Shown: positions 10,359 through 19,214, counted from the stretch's first letter. The stretch is DNA of 64,000 nt from Pseudomonas guariconensis (GCF_024127895.1 NZ_JAMYBK010000004.1:124001-188000); one strand, 5' to 3'. A program made the numbers and translations. Notes: generated by a model from the sequence alone, not told the origin.

Positions 10359-13031
10359 ATGCGTACCGAACAACCGCAAGTGATCTACCTCAAGGACTAC
10401 CAGGCGCCCGAGTACCTGATCGACGAGACGCACCTGACCTTCGAGCTGTTCGAGGACCACAGCCTGGTCCATGCGCAACTGGTCATGCGCCGCAACCCCG
10501 CGCGTGGCGCGGGCCTGCCGCCGCTGGTGCTCGATGGCCAGCAACTGGAGCTGCTGGGCGTGCAACTGGACGACCAGCCCCTGGCCGCCGGTGACTACCA
10601 GCTCGACGATGACAGCCTGACCCTGCAGCCCAAGGCCGAGCGCTTCACCGTCGACACCAGCGTGAAGATCCACCCGGAAAGCAACACGGCCCTCGAGGGC
10701 CTGTACAAGTCCGGCAAGATGTTCTGCACCCAGTGCGAGGCCGAGGGCTTTCGCAAGATCACCTACTACCTCGACCGCCCGGACGTGATGAGCACCTTCA
10801 CCACCACGGTGATCGCCGAGCAGCATCGCTACCCGGTGCTGCTGTCCAACGGCAACCCGGTCGGCAGCGGCACCTTCGAAAAAGGCCAGGGCGAAGACGG
10901 CCGGCACTGGGCGACCTGGGAAGACCCGTTCATGAAGCCGGCGTACCTGTTCGCCCTGGTCGCCGGCGACCTGTGGTGCGTCGAGGACAGCTTCACCCGC
11001 CAGTCCGGCCGGGACGTCACCCTGCGCATCTACGTCGAGCCGGAGAACATCGACAAGTGCGACCACGCCATGGCCAGCCTGAAGAAGTCCATGCGCTGGG
11101 ACGAGGAGGTCTATGGCCGGGAGTACGACCTGGACATCTTCATGATCGTCGCGGTCAACGACTTCAACATGGGCGCCATGGAAAACAAGGGCCTGAACAT
11201 CTTCAACTCCAGTTGCGTGCTGGCCCGCGCCGAGACCGCCACCGATGCCGCCCACCAACGGGTCGAAGGCGTGGTGGCCCACGAATACTTCCACAACTGG
11301 TCAGGCAACCGCGTGACCTGCCGCGACTGGTTCCAGCTGTCGCTCAAGGAAGGCTTCACGGTGTTCCGCGATGCCGAGTTCAGCGCCGACATGAACTCGC
11401 GCACGGTCAAGCGCATCGAGGACGTGGCCTACCTGCGCACCCACCAGTTCGCCGAGGATGCCGGCCCTATGGCCCATCCGGTGCGCCCGGACAGCTTCAT
11501 CGAGATCTCCAACTTCTACACCCTGACCGTGTACGAGAAGGGTGCCGAAGTGGTGCGCATGGTCCGCACCCTGCTGGGCACCGAGGGTTTCCGCAAGGGC
11601 AGCGACCTGTACTTCGAGCGCCATGACGGCCAGGCGGTGACCTGCGACGACTTCATCAAGGCCATGGAAGACGCCAACGGCGTCGACCTGACCCAGTTCA
11701 AGCGCTGGTACAGCCAGGCCGGCACCCCGCGTCTGGAGGTCAGCGAGGCCTACGACGCCGCGGCGCAGACCTACAGCCTGACCTTCCGCCAGAGCTGCCC
11801 GCCGACGCCCGACAAGGTCCAGAAGCAGCCGTTCGTGATCCCGGTGGAGCTGGGCCTGCTCGATGCCCAAGGCAACGACCTGCCGCTGCGCCTGGCCGGC
11901 GAAGCCGTGCCCCAGGGCACCAGCCGCGTGTTGTCGGTGACCGAGGCCGAGCAGACCTTCACCTTCGAAGGCATCGCCGCCAAGCCGCTGCCGTCGCTGC
12001 TGCGCGGCTTCAGCGCGCCGGTCAAGCTGGGCTTCCCCTACGACCGCGACCAGTTGATGTTCCTCATGCAGCACGACAGCGATGGCTTCAACCGCTGGGA
12101 AGCGGGCCAGCAGTTGTCGGTGCAGGTGCTGCAGGAGCTGATCGGCCAGCACCAGCGTGGCGAGGCGCTCAGCCTCGACCAGCGCCTGGTCGATGCGCTG
12201 GGCACCGTGCTGGGCAACGAAGCGCTCGACGCGGCCATGGTCGCCGAGATGCTCTCGCTGCCGGGCGAGGCCTACCTCACCGAGATCAGCCAGGTGGCCG
12301 ACGTCGACGCCATCCACGCCGCCCGCGAGTTCGCCCGCCAGCAGATCGCCGAGCAACTGTTCGATGCCCTGTGGGCGCGTTACCAGGCCAACCGCGAGGT
12401 GTCGCGCAACACCGCCTACGTCGCCGAGGCCGAGCACTTCGCCCGCCGCAGCCTGCAGAACATCGCGCTGTCGTACCTGATGCTCAGCGGCAGGCCCGAG
12501 GTGCTGGAAGCGACCCTGGAGCAGTTCGACCAGTGCGACAACATGACCGAGCGCCTCACCGCCCTGGCGGTGCTGGTCAACTCGCCGTTCGAGGCCGAGC
12601 GGGCCAAGGCCCTGGAGGCCTTCGCCGAGCACTTCAAGGACAACCCGCTGGTCATGGACCAGTGGTTCAGCGTGCAGGCCGCCAGCCCGCTGCCGGGTGG
12701 CCTGGCGCGGGTCAAGGCGCTGATGCAGCACCCGGCCTTCACCTTGAAGAACCCCAACAAGGTGCGTGCCCTGGTCGGCGCCTTCGCCGGGCAGAACCTG
12801 GTGAACTTCCATGCCGCCGATGGCTCGGGCTATCGCTTCCTCGCCGACCTGGTGATCGAACTCAACGCCTTCAACCCGCAGATCGCCTCGCGCCAGCTGG
12901 CGCCGCTGACCCGCTGGCGCAAGTACGATGCTGCGCGCCAGGCGTTGATGCGTGGCGAGCTGGAGCGGATCCTGGCGTCGGGAGCGCTGTCCAGCGATGT
13001 GTATGAAGTGGTGAGCAAGAGCCTGGCGTAG
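10359..13031 (+). CDS. pepN: Aminopeptidase N (M1 zinc metallopeptidase)
   Basis: 890 aa, usual for gammaproteobacterial PepN. GAMEN (about 272-276) binds the substrate N-terminus; HEYFHNW (about 308) with a downstream LKEGFTVF gives the HExxH-x18-E zinc site. It removes N-terminal residues from peptides in the cytoplasm. AAGGA precedes the ATG. It lies 13 bases after the DUF2797 gene and ends the nadK-pepN run; a hairpin follows. Confidence 0.96.
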   Translation: MRTEQPQVIYLKDYQAPEYLIDETHLTFELFEDHSLVHAQLVMRRNPARGAGLPPLVLDGQQLELLGVQLDDQPLAAGDYQLDDDSLTLQPKAERFTVDTSVKIHPESNTALEGLYKSGKMFCTQCEAEGFRKITYYLDRPDVMSTFTTTVIAEQHRYPVLLSNGNPVGSGTFEKGQGEDGRHWATWEDPFMKPAYLFALVAGDLWCVEDSFTRQSGRDVTLRIYVEPENIDKCDHAMASLKKSMRWDEEVYGREYDLDIFMIVAVNDFNMGAMENKGLNIFNSSCVLARAETATDAAHQRVEGVVAHEYFHNWSGNRVTCRDWFQLSLKEGFTVFRDAEFSADMNSRTVKRIEDVAYLRTHQFAEDAGPMAHPVRPDSFIEISNFYTLTVYEKGAEVVRMVRTLLGTEGFRKGSDLYFERHDGQAVTCDDFIKAMEDANGVDLTQFKRWYSQAGTPRLEVSEAYDAAAQTYSLTFRQSCPPTPDKVQKQPFVIPVELGLLDAQGNDLPLRLAGEAVPQGTSRVLSVTEAEQTFTFEGIAAKPLPSLLRGFSAPVKLGFPYDRDQLMFLMQHDSDGFNRWEAGQQLSVQVLQELIGQHQRGEALSLDQRLVDALGTVLGNEALDAAMVAEMLSLPGEAYLTEISQVADVDAIHAAREFARQQIAEQLFDALWARYQANREVSRNTAYVAEAEHFARRSLQNIALSYLMLSGRPEVLEATLEQFDQCDNMTERLTALAVLVNSPFEAERAKALEAFAEHFKDNPLVMDQWFSVQAASPLPGGLARVKALMQHPAFTLKNPNKVRALVGAFAGQNLVNFHAADGSGYRFLADLVIELNAFNPQIASRQLAPLTRWRKYDAARQALMRGELERILASGALSSDVYEVVSKSLA

Positions 13032-13044
13032 GACGGGTCGATAC

Positions 13045-13065
13045 GGGGCTGCAAAGCAGCCCCGA
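13045..13065 (+). terminator. Hairpin after pepN
   Basis: ggggctgc and gcagcccc with a 3-base loop start about 15 bases after the pepN stop. No T-run. It probably marks the end of the pepN transcript or is a REP-type palindrome. The rest of 13066-13259 contains no gene; an AT-richer stretch near 13110 may hold the promoter of the next operon. Confidence 0.45.
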
Positions 13066-13259
13066 TTGATCACCGATGTCTTGACTGATCGGCCCCGCGA
13101 TCCCTTCAGATGCTTAACAAAACATAACGTCCCACTCGTTGTCTTTCTGCCGATATCCCCGATAGGATGGCCCCCAAGCTATTGCAGGGCTCTGGAACAG
13201 GGTTTTCGCAGTACCTGCCAATAGATTGACCCACTACAAGAACACAACAGGGGACGGTC

Positions 13260-14288
13260 ATGAGGGAACGGCTGATGGCGGATGCCAGGCGTGGTGCCTG
13301 GTCACTGGCGGCTGGCGCGATGCTGGCGCTGGCACTGGGAACGTGGGCAGGCAGTGTGGGCGCGGCGGCGGCCGAGGCGTATTCGACGGAGTCGGCCAAG
13401 GCCAGCCAGAGCCTGCTGATCGACACCACCCACGCCGGCAAGCGCCTGGTGGTGGTGGGCGACCGTGGCCATATCCTGTTCTCCGACGACCAGGGCAAGA
13501 CCTGGACCCAGGCCCGGGTGCCCACCCGGCAACTGCTCACGGCGGTGTTCTTCCTCGACGACAAGCGCGGCTGGGCCGTGGGCCATGACGCCCAGATCCT
13601 CGCCAGCAACGACGGCGGCGCCACCTGGAGCAAGCAGTTCGAAGACCTCGCCCGCGAAGCCCCCTTGCTCGATGTCTGGTTCCTCGATGCCCGCCACGGT
13701 TTCGCCGTGGGCGCCTACGGCGCCTTGCTGGAGACCACCGACGGCGGCCAGCACTGGCAGGACGTCGCCGAGCGCCTGGACAACCCCGACCAACTGCACC
13801 TCAACGGCATCGCCAGGGTCAAGGACGCCGGCCTGTTCATCGTCGGCGAGCAGGGCAGCATGTTCCGCTCCAGCGACGACGGCCAGACCTGGTCCACGGT
13901 CGAAAGCCCCTACGAGGGGTCGCTGTTCGGCGTGATCGGTACCGCACAGCCACGTACCTTGCTGGCCTATGGCTTGCGCGGCAACCTGCTGCGTTCCAGT
14001 GATTTCGGCGACAGCTGGCAATCGATCGACGTCGAAGCCGCCCGTGGCCCGCTCGAATTCGGCCTGGCAAGCGCTACGCTTCTCGATGATGGCAGCCTGG
14101 TATTGGTCGGCAATGGCGGCAGCGTGCTGCGCAGCCACGACGACGGCCAGACCTTCACGGTCTACAACCGGGCCGATCGCATCGCCCTGGCAGGGGTCAG
14201 TGGCTTGGCCGACGGTCGCCTGCTGCTGGTCGGCCAGGGCGGCGTGCACCTGGCCACCGCCGAAGGTGCCGAGGAGGTGCAGCCATGA
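13260..14288 (+). CDS. Exported YCF48/BNR-repeat beta-propeller protein
   Basis: 342 aa with an N-terminal signal segment (AAGAMLALALGTWAGSVGAA). Repeats of the form DDGQTW/DGGATW recur about every 45 residues (SDDQGKTWTQ, NDGGATWSK, TDGGQHWQD, SDDGQTWST, SDFGDSWQS), each closing a propeller blade of the YCF48/sialidase-like type. It overlaps the RND transporter start by 4 bases, and the pair is conserved in Pseudomonas, so it probably is a periplasmic partner of that transporter. Cargo unknown. Confidence 0.82.
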   Translation: MRERLMADARRGAWSLAAGAMLALALGTWAGSVGAAAAEAYSTESAKASQSLLIDTTHAGKRLVVVGDRGHILFSDDQGKTWTQARVPTRQLLTAVFFLDDKRGWAVGHDAQILASNDGGATWSKQFEDLAREAPLLDVWFLDARHGFAVGAYGALLETTDGGQHWQDVAERLDNPDQLHLNGIARVKDAGLFIVGEQGSMFRSSDDGQTWSTVESPYEGSLFGVIGTAQPRTLLAYGLRGNLLRSSDFGDSWQSIDVEAARGPLEFGLASATLLDDGSLVLVGNGGSVLRSHDDGQTFTVYNRADRIALAGVSGLADGRLLLVGQGGVHLATAEGAEEVQP

Positions 14289-16687
14289 CCCACCGGGAGA
14301 CATTCGACATGCACCAGCAGCACCACCAGGACAAGGCCACCCTGCTCGAGCGGCTGATCTTCAACAACCGGCCGGTGGTCATCTTCCTGTGCCTGCTGGT
14401 GAGCATCTTCCTGTTCTGGCAGGCCACGCAGATCCGCCCGTCCACCAGCTTCGAGAAGATGATCCCGCTGGAGCATCCGTTCATCGAACAGATGCTCGAG
14501 CACCGCAACGACCTGGCCAACCTCGGCAATACCGTGCGCATCTCGGTCGAGGCGGTCAACGGCGACATCTTCGACAAGGACTACATGGAGACCCTGCGGC
14601 AGATCCATGACGAGGTGTTCTACATCCCCGGCGTCGACCGCGCGGGGCTGAAGTCGCTGTGGAGCCCGAGCGTGCGCTGGACCGAGGTCACCGAGGATGG
14701 CTTCGCCGGTGGCGAGGTCATCCCCAACACCTACGACGGCTCGCCCGCAAGCCTCGATGCGCTGCGCGACAACGTGCTTAAGTCTGGCCAGGTCGGGCGC
14801 CTGGTGGCCAACAACTTCAAGTCCAGCATCGTCGACGTGCCGCTGCTGGAGAACTACCCGGACCCGCAGGACCAGGGCAAGTTGCTGGCGCTCGACTACC
14901 AGCAGTTCTCGCACCAGCTGGAAGAGAAGATCCGCGACAAGTTCCAGGCCCAGAACCCCAACGTGAAGATCCACATCGTCGGCTTCGCCAAGAAAGTCGG
15001 CGACTTGATCGACGGCCTGGTGATGGTGGCGATGTTCTTCGGTGTGGCCCTGGCCATCACCTGGGCGCTGCTGTACTGGTTCACCTGGTGCATCCGCAGC
15101 ACCATCGCCGTGCTCATCACCACCCTGGTGGCGGTGGTCTGGCAGTTGGGGTTGATGCACGCGGTGGGCTTCGGCCTTGACCCGTACTCGATGCTGGTGC
15201 CGTTCCTGATCTTCGCCATCGGCATCTCCCATGGGGTGCAGAAGATCAACGGCATCGCCCTGCAGTCGAGCGGCGCCGACAACGCCCTGACCGCTGCCCG
15301 GCGCACCTTCCGCCAGCTGTTCCTGCCGGGGATGATCGCCATCCTCGCCGATGCCGTGGGCTTCATCACCCTGTTGATCATCGACATCGGGGTGATCCGC
15401 GAGCTGGCCATCGGTGCCTCCATCGGCGTGGCGGTGATCGTCTTCACCAACCTGATCCTGCTGCCGGTGGCGATCTCCTACGTGGGCATCAGCCAGAAGG
15501 CCATCGCCCGCAGCAAGAAGGATGCGACCCGCGAGCACCCGTTCTGGCGCCTGCTGTCCAACTTCGCCAGCCCCAAGGTGGCGCCGGTGTCCGTCGGCCT
15601 GGCCTTGCTGGCTTTCGCCGGCGGGCTCTGGTACAGCCAGAACCTGAAGATCGGCGACCTCGACCAGGGGGCCCCGGAGCTGCGTCCCGACTCGCGCTAC
15701 AACCAGGACAACAACTTCATCATCAGCAACTACTCGACCAGCTCCGATGTGCTGGTGATCATGGTCAAGACCCCGTCGGAGAGCTGTTCGATCCACTCGA
15801 CCATGGCGCCGATCGACGAGCTGATGTGGACCATGGAGAACACCCCGGGGGTGCAATCGGCGATTTCCCTGGTGACCGTGTCCAAGCAGGTGATCAAGGG
15901 CATGAACGAGGGCAGCCTGAAGTGGGAAACCCTGTCGCGCAACCCGGACATCCTCAACAACTCCATCGCCCGTGCCGACGGCCTGTACAACGCCGACTGC
16001 TCCCTGGCGCCGGTGCTGGTGTTCCTCAACGACCACAAGGCCGAGACCCTGGAGCGGGTCACCGCGGTGGCCAAGGCCTTCGCCGACAGCCACAACCGCG
16101 ACGACCTGCAGTTCTTGCTCGCGGCCGGTAACGCCGGTATCGAGGCTGCCACCAACGAGGTGATCAAGTCGGCCGAGCTGACCATCCTGGTGCTGGTGTA
16201 CATTTGCGTGGCGGTGATGTGCCTGATCACTTTCCGTTCCTTCGCCGCGACCCTGTGCATCGTCCTGCCGCTGGTGCTGACCTCGGTGCTGGGCAACGCG
16301 CTGATGGCCTTCATGGGCATCGGCGTGAAGGTCGCCACCTTGCCAGTGGTGGCCCTCGGCGTGGGTATCGGCGTGGACTATGGCATCTACATCTACAGCC
16401 GCCTGGAAAGCTTCCTGCGCGCCGGCCTGCCGCTGCAGGAGGCCTACTACGAGACCCTGCGCTCCACCGGCAAGGCCGTGCTGTTCACCGGCCTGTGCCT
16501 GGCCATCGGTGTCTGCACCTGGATCTTCTCGGCGATCAAGTTCCAGGCCGACATGGGCCTGATGCTGACCTTCATGCTGCTGTGGAACATGTTCGGCGCC
16601 CTGTGGCTGTTACCGGCGCTGGCGCGCTTCCTGATCAAGCCGCACAAGCTGGCGGGCAAGGAGGGCGGGTCGATCTTCGCGCATTGA
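14285..16687 (+). CDS. RND/MMPL-family transporter
   Basis: 800 aa, two repeats each with a large periplasmic loop followed by a six-helix bundle with the sterol-sensing/MMPL pattern (VPFLIFAIGISHGVQKIN; VVALGVGIGVDYGIYIYS). GAGGAGG precedes the ATG. It is shorter than HAE1 pumps and, like hopanoid and lipid exporters of this class, likely moves a hydrophobic compound outward using proton motive force. It has no MFP or outer-membrane partner; the YCF48-like protein is its operon mate. Substrate unknown. Confidence 0.85.
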   Translation: MTHRETFDMHQQHHQDKATLLERLIFNNRPVVIFLCLLVSIFLFWQATQIRPSTSFEKMIPLEHPFIEQMLEHRNDLANLGNTVRISVEAVNGDIFDKDYMETLRQIHDEVFYIPGVDRAGLKSLWSPSVRWTEVTEDGFAGGEVIPNTYDGSPASLDALRDNVLKSGQVGRLVANNFKSSIVDVPLLENYPDPQDQGKLLALDYQQFSHQLEEKIRDKFQAQNPNVKIHIVGFAKKVGDLIDGLVMVAMFFGVALAITWALLYWFTWCIRSTIAVLITTLVAVVWQLGLMHAVGFGLDPYSMLVPFLIFAIGISHGVQKINGIALQSSGADNALTAARRTFRQLFLPGMIAILADAVGFITLLIIDIGVIRELAIGASIGVAVIVFTNLILLPVAISYVGISQKAIARSKKDATREHPFWRLLSNFASPKVAPVSVGLALLAFAGGLWYSQNLKIGDLDQGAPELRPDSRYNQDNNFIISNYSTSSDVLVIMVKTPSESCSIHSTMAPIDELMWTMENTPGVQSAISLVTVSKQVIKGMNEGSLKWETLSRNPDILNNSIARADGLYNADCSLAPVLVFLNDHKAETLERVTAVAKAFADSHNRDDLQFLLAAGNAGIEAATNEVIKSAELTILVLVYICVAVMCLITFRSFAATLCIVLPLVLTSVLGNALMAFMGIGVKVATLPVVALGVGIGVDYGIYIYSRLESFLRAGLPLQEAYYETLRSTGKAVLFTGLCLAIGVCTWIFSAIKFQADMGLMLTFMLLWNMFGALWLLPALARFLIKPHKLAGKEGGSIFAH

Positions 16688-16694
16688 TCAAAAA

Positions 16695-16712
16695 GGGGGC
16701 CGCCATGCGGCC
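16695..16712 (+). terminator. Hairpin after the RND gene
   Basis: ggggccgc/gcggcccc, an 8-bp stem with a 2-base loop, preceded by A5 and starting 8 bases after the RND stop. It has no T-run on the plus strand. TATAAT at 16719-16724 just after it is a candidate -10 for the next gene, though no convincing -35 lies 16-18 bases upstream. Confidence 0.4.
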
Positions 16713-16752
16713 CCTGGCTATAATGGCCACCTATTTCTTTCCGGGTATCCCC

Positions 16753-17043
16753 ATGACCACCCTCGCCACCGCCCTGCACACCTGCGACATGCTCCTGATC
16801 GACGGCCTGCACGCCTTCGACTTCACCTTCGACGCCTCGGGCCTCACCGTCGAGTGCATGGACGGGCGCCAGCTCCGTCGCTGGCACTTCACCACCGAGC
16901 AGATCGCCGCTGCCGTGGCCGAAGGCGACGACTGGCGCCTCGACGATGACCAGGGCGAGCATCGGCTAGTCTGTATGAGTGCCTTGCGCGCCTCGGAAGA
17001 TGACGATGATGAAGCGGACCTGGAAGCACCTGCTGAGCGCTAG
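16753..17043 (+). CDS. DUF5629-like small acidic protein
   Basis: 96 aa from ATG 16753. The N-terminus TLATALHTCDMLLIDGLHAF matches a Pseudomonas-specific conserved hypothetical family. The protein is acidic, ending in a D/E-rich tail (ASEDDDDEADLEAPAE). The open frame continues upstream to 16204, but that part overlaps the RND gene antiphase and is discarded. Its 3' end overlaps the start of the lactonase-like gene by 38 bases. Function unknown; no membrane segment or signal. Confidence 0.65.
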   Translation: MTTLATALHTCDMLLIDGLHAFDFTFDASGLTVECMDGRQLRRWHFTTEQIAAAVAEGDDWRLDDDQGEHRLVCMSALRASEDDDDEADLEAPAER

Positions 17044-18139
17044 CCTCATGGGCCTGGCGATCGATGCCCACGCTGCCACCTTGCTGGTGGGCAGCTATAC
17101 CGAGGGCGCCAGCCAGGGGATCTACCGCTATGCGTTCGACACGCGCAGTGGCCGGATCGAACCCAAGCCCCAGCAGGTGGTCAAGAGCGTGAGCCCCTCG
17201 TGGCTGGTGCTCTCGGCCGACCAGCGCCAGTTGTTCGCGGTCAACGAGACGCCGAAGGGGCACGTCAGCAGCTTCTCGCTCAGTGCCAAGGGCCAGATCA
17301 AGCCGCTCAACCAGGTGGCAAGCCTGGGTGATGAGCCGACCCACGCCAGCCTCAGCCATGACCAGCGCTACCTGTTCGTCGCCAACTACGCCGTCGCCCC
17401 CGACCCGGGTGGCAGCCTGGTGGTGATCCCGGTGGCGCGCGACGGCAAGCTCAAGCCGGTGGTCCAGCAACTGCGCCATGCGCCCAGCAAGGTCAACGCC
17501 GAGCGCCAGGTCGGTGGCCATGTGCACTCGGTGGTGTTGTCGCCCGAGGGGCGCCACCTCTATGCCAGCGACCTGGGCGCCGACAAGGTGTTCATCTACC
17601 GCTACGATGGCGCCAGTACCGAACGCCCGCTGAGCCCGGCGATTCCCGCCTCGGTGGCGTTGCCGCCCGGCAGTGGGCCGCGCCACCTGCTGTTCGATGC
17701 CAAGGGCCAGCATGCCTACCTGACCCTGGAAATGAGCGGCGAAGTGGTGACCTTCGACGTCCAGGACGGTGCACTGAACGAGCGCCAGCGCCTGCCCCTG
17801 ACCGAGCGCCAGGAGGCTGCGGCCAAGGCGGCGGGAGGTTTGCACCTGTCGGCCGACGGGCGCTTCCTGTATGTCAGCAACCGCGGCACGGCCAACGAGA
17901 TCGTGGTCTATGCCGTGGGCAAGGACGATGGCCAGCTGACCTTCTTGCAGCGCCGCTCGGTGGAGGGCGATCACCCGCGCGAATTCAGCCTCGACCCCAG
18001 CGGCAACTTCCTGCTGGTGGCCAACCAGAAGAGCGACCAGATCGTGGTGATGCGTCGCGATCCGCGCAGCGGCATGCTCGGCGAGACCGTGCAGACCCTG
18101 CCCCAGGCGGCCCCCTCAGACCTCAAGTTCATCGAGTGA
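17006..18139 (+). CDS. Exported lactonase-family seven-bladed beta-propeller protein
   Basis: 377 aa, YbhE/6-phosphogluconolactonase (Lactonase) family with a signal peptide (MMKRTWKHLLSASLMGLAID, then AHA). Blade motifs: LVGSYTEGASQGIYRY, FAVNETP, SLSHDQRYLFVANYA, RHLYASDLGADKVFIYRYDG, GGLHLSADGRFLYVSNRG, NFLLVANQKSDQIVV. Cytoplasmic Pgl lacks a signal peptide, so a periplasmic sugar-lactone or unknown substrate is more likely than the pentose phosphate step. Start: GGAAGA lies 5-8 bases before the tandem ATGs 17006/17009; both give the same signal peptide. Confidence 0.82.
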   Translation: MMKRTWKHLLSASLMGLAIDAHAATLLVGSYTEGASQGIYRYAFDTRSGRIEPKPQQVVKSVSPSWLVLSADQRQLFAVNETPKGHVSSFSLSAKGQIKPLNQVASLGDEPTHASLSHDQRYLFVANYAVAPDPGGSLVVIPVARDGKLKPVVQQLRHAPSKVNAERQVGGHVHSVVLSPEGRHLYASDLGADKVFIYRYDGASTERPLSPAIPASVALPPGSGPRHLLFDAKGQHAYLTLEMSGEVVTFDVQDGALNERQRLPLTERQEAAAKAAGGLHLSADGRFLYVSNRGTANEIVVYAVGKDDGQLTFLQRRSVEGDHPREFSLDPSGNFLLVANQKSDQIVVMRRDPRSGMLGETVQTLPQAAPSDLKFIE

Positions 18140-18160
18140 TTATCAATCGGCGTGATAATC
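18138..18160. promoter_or_regulatory. Inverted repeat gattatca-N7-tgataatc
   Basis: Perfect 8-bp arms (18138-18145 and 18153-18160) with a 7-base spacer, beginning inside the lactonase stop codon. The GATAAT-like units recall a Fur box, but spacing and match are imperfect. It may be an operator for the downstream small gene or a weak transcript-end hairpin. Confidence 0.35.
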
Positions 18161-18204
18161 GTTACTGCCGCAATGAATTTCTGCGCACAGCCTCGGCGGC
18201 GTAA

Positions 18205-18239
18205 GTTTGACCCAAGGCCCATCGGGGCCACTGTCAAAC
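18205..18239 (+). promoter_or_regulatory. Structured leader hairpin before a small secreted protein
   Basis: gtttgac (18205-18211) pairs with gtcaaac (18233-18239); inside, ggccc (18216-18220) pairs with ggggcc (18224-18229). The hairpin ends 24 bases before the ATG at 18263, leaving the GAGGG ribosome site free just downstream. Role not known. Confidence 0.4.
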
Positions 18240-18262
18240 CACCGAAGTCGAGGGCAGCCCGC

Positions 18263-18442
18263 ATGAACTTCAATCTCTTTCCGGTCATCGCCGCTTCCGC
18301 CATTTCCGCCTCCGTCGTCCTGCCGGCCCATGCCCAGGTCGAGGTGCGTAGCAAATCGTCCGCCACCCACAGCTACACCGAGAAGTACCTGCAGCAAAGT
18401 GCGCACTTCCATGCGGCGCTGAGCGGCAAGAACAGTCACTGA
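18263..18442 (+). CDS. Small exported hypothetical protein
   Basis: 59 aa. A standard signal peptide (MNFNLFPVIAASAISASVVL, then PAHA) is followed by a mature peptide of about 35 residues with a basic, Ser/His-rich composition (VRSKSSATHSYTEKY, ending SGKNSH). GAGGG lies 8 bases before the ATG. No family recognised with certainty. It follows a structured leader and precedes a second tiny gene candidate. Confidence 0.55.
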   Translation: MNFNLFPVIAASAISASVVLPAHAQVEVRSKSSATHSYTEKYLQQSAHFHAALSGKNSH

Positions 18443-18523
18443 AGCGTGAAAAGGGTCTGGTAATAGCACAACGCCATGTGTTTGAATTTGACGCTGGATT
18501 ATTGACTCTCCGGGAGGTGGAGC

Positions 18524-18586
18524 ATGATGTGGCGTATCGCGGCGGTGGTGCTGTTGCTGTTTTCTTCGCCGATCCTGGCGATCTGA
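18524..18586 (+). CDS. Candidate 20-aa membrane peptide
   Basis: Reads MMWRIAAVVLLLFSSPILAI: one arginine followed by an uninterrupted hydrophobic stretch, then stop. The ribosome site GGGAGGTGG (18512-18520) is among the strongest in the window and sits 4-8 bases before the ATG. A GGGGCTGC/GCAGCCCC hairpin starts 6 bases after the stop, so the unit looks like a minimal gene with its own end. It could also be a leader peptide, but no gene follows on the same strand. Confidence 0.45.
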   Translation: MMWRIAAVVLLLFSSPILAI

Positions 18587-18591
18587 GTGGC

Positions 18592-18610
18592 GGGGCTGCG
18601 CAGCAGCCCC
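18592..18610 (+). terminator. Hairpin after the 20-aa peptide candidate
   Basis: ggggctgc and gcagcccc with a 3-base loop, between the small plus-strand genes and the converging GST gene. It is the same palindrome class found after fadH and pepN. Confidence 0.45.
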
Positions 18611-18620
18611 AAAGACTCCG

Positions 18621-19214
18621 CTACCGAGCCATGATGGCCTGGAACAACGCTGAATCCAGCCACCCTTGCAACCAGCTGCGCACCCGCGGGTAAGGCGCCT
18701 CGGCGAACCATTGCGGTTCGACCCCGGCAAACTGGCGCATCAAGGGGAGCAGAGCCGCATCGGCCAGGCTCGGGTGGTCGGCGAGCAGGTAGGGGCGGCT
18801 TGCGAGCAACGCCTCCAGTTCGGCCAGCCAGGGTTCGGCCTGCTGGCGGTAGTGCGCCCGCGATTGCTCGGGATAACGCTCGGCGTACTTGTACAGGTTC
18901 ACCTGCGCCTTGAACGTGCTGTCGTTGCGCACGATCAGCGCCTCGCCTTGGGCAGCAGCGGCAGGGTCGGCCTGCAGGCGCCAGTCCTGGGGGTCGTGGC
19001 GTTCCAGCGCCCAGCGCATGATGTCCAGGCTTTCCTCCAGCACCCCCTCACCAGTATCGAGCACCGGCACCGTGCCCTTGGGCGACAGCGCCAGCAGCTC
19101 GGCGGGCTTGTGCTTCATCGCCACCTCGCGGATCTCCACCGGGCAGCCGGCATAGCGCAACGCCAGGCGCGCACGCATGGCCCAGGGGCAGCGGCGGAAC
19201 GAGTAGAGGATCAC
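18621..19214 (-). CDS. Glutathione S-transferase-like protein
   Basis: 197 aa. An N-terminal thioredoxin-like domain with the CPWAMR motif (ILYSFRRCPWAMRARL) and PKGTVPVLDTG cis-proline loop is followed by an all-helical C-terminal domain. A Cys at the catalytic position points to omega/beta-type or glutaredoxin-like GSTs. The GTG start at 19214 is chosen because GGAGG lies 7 bases upstream and it overlaps the sbcC stop (GTGA), which couples it to sbcC. Substrate unknown. Confidence 0.82.
   Translation of the reverse strand: MILYSFRRCPWAMRARLALRYAGCPVEIREVAMKHKPAELLALSPKGTVPVLDTGEGVLEESLDIMRWALERHDPQDWRLQADPAAAAQGEALIVRNDSTFKAQVNLYKYAERYPEQSRAHYRQQAEPWLAELEALLASRPYLLADHPSLADAALLPLMRQFAGVEPQWFAEAPYPRVRSWLQGWLDSALFQAIMAR

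Noticed and set aside
18138-18160. Definite Fur box
   Set aside because: Arms resemble GATAAT units but the 19-bp Fur consensus is not matched; kept only as an inverted repeat.
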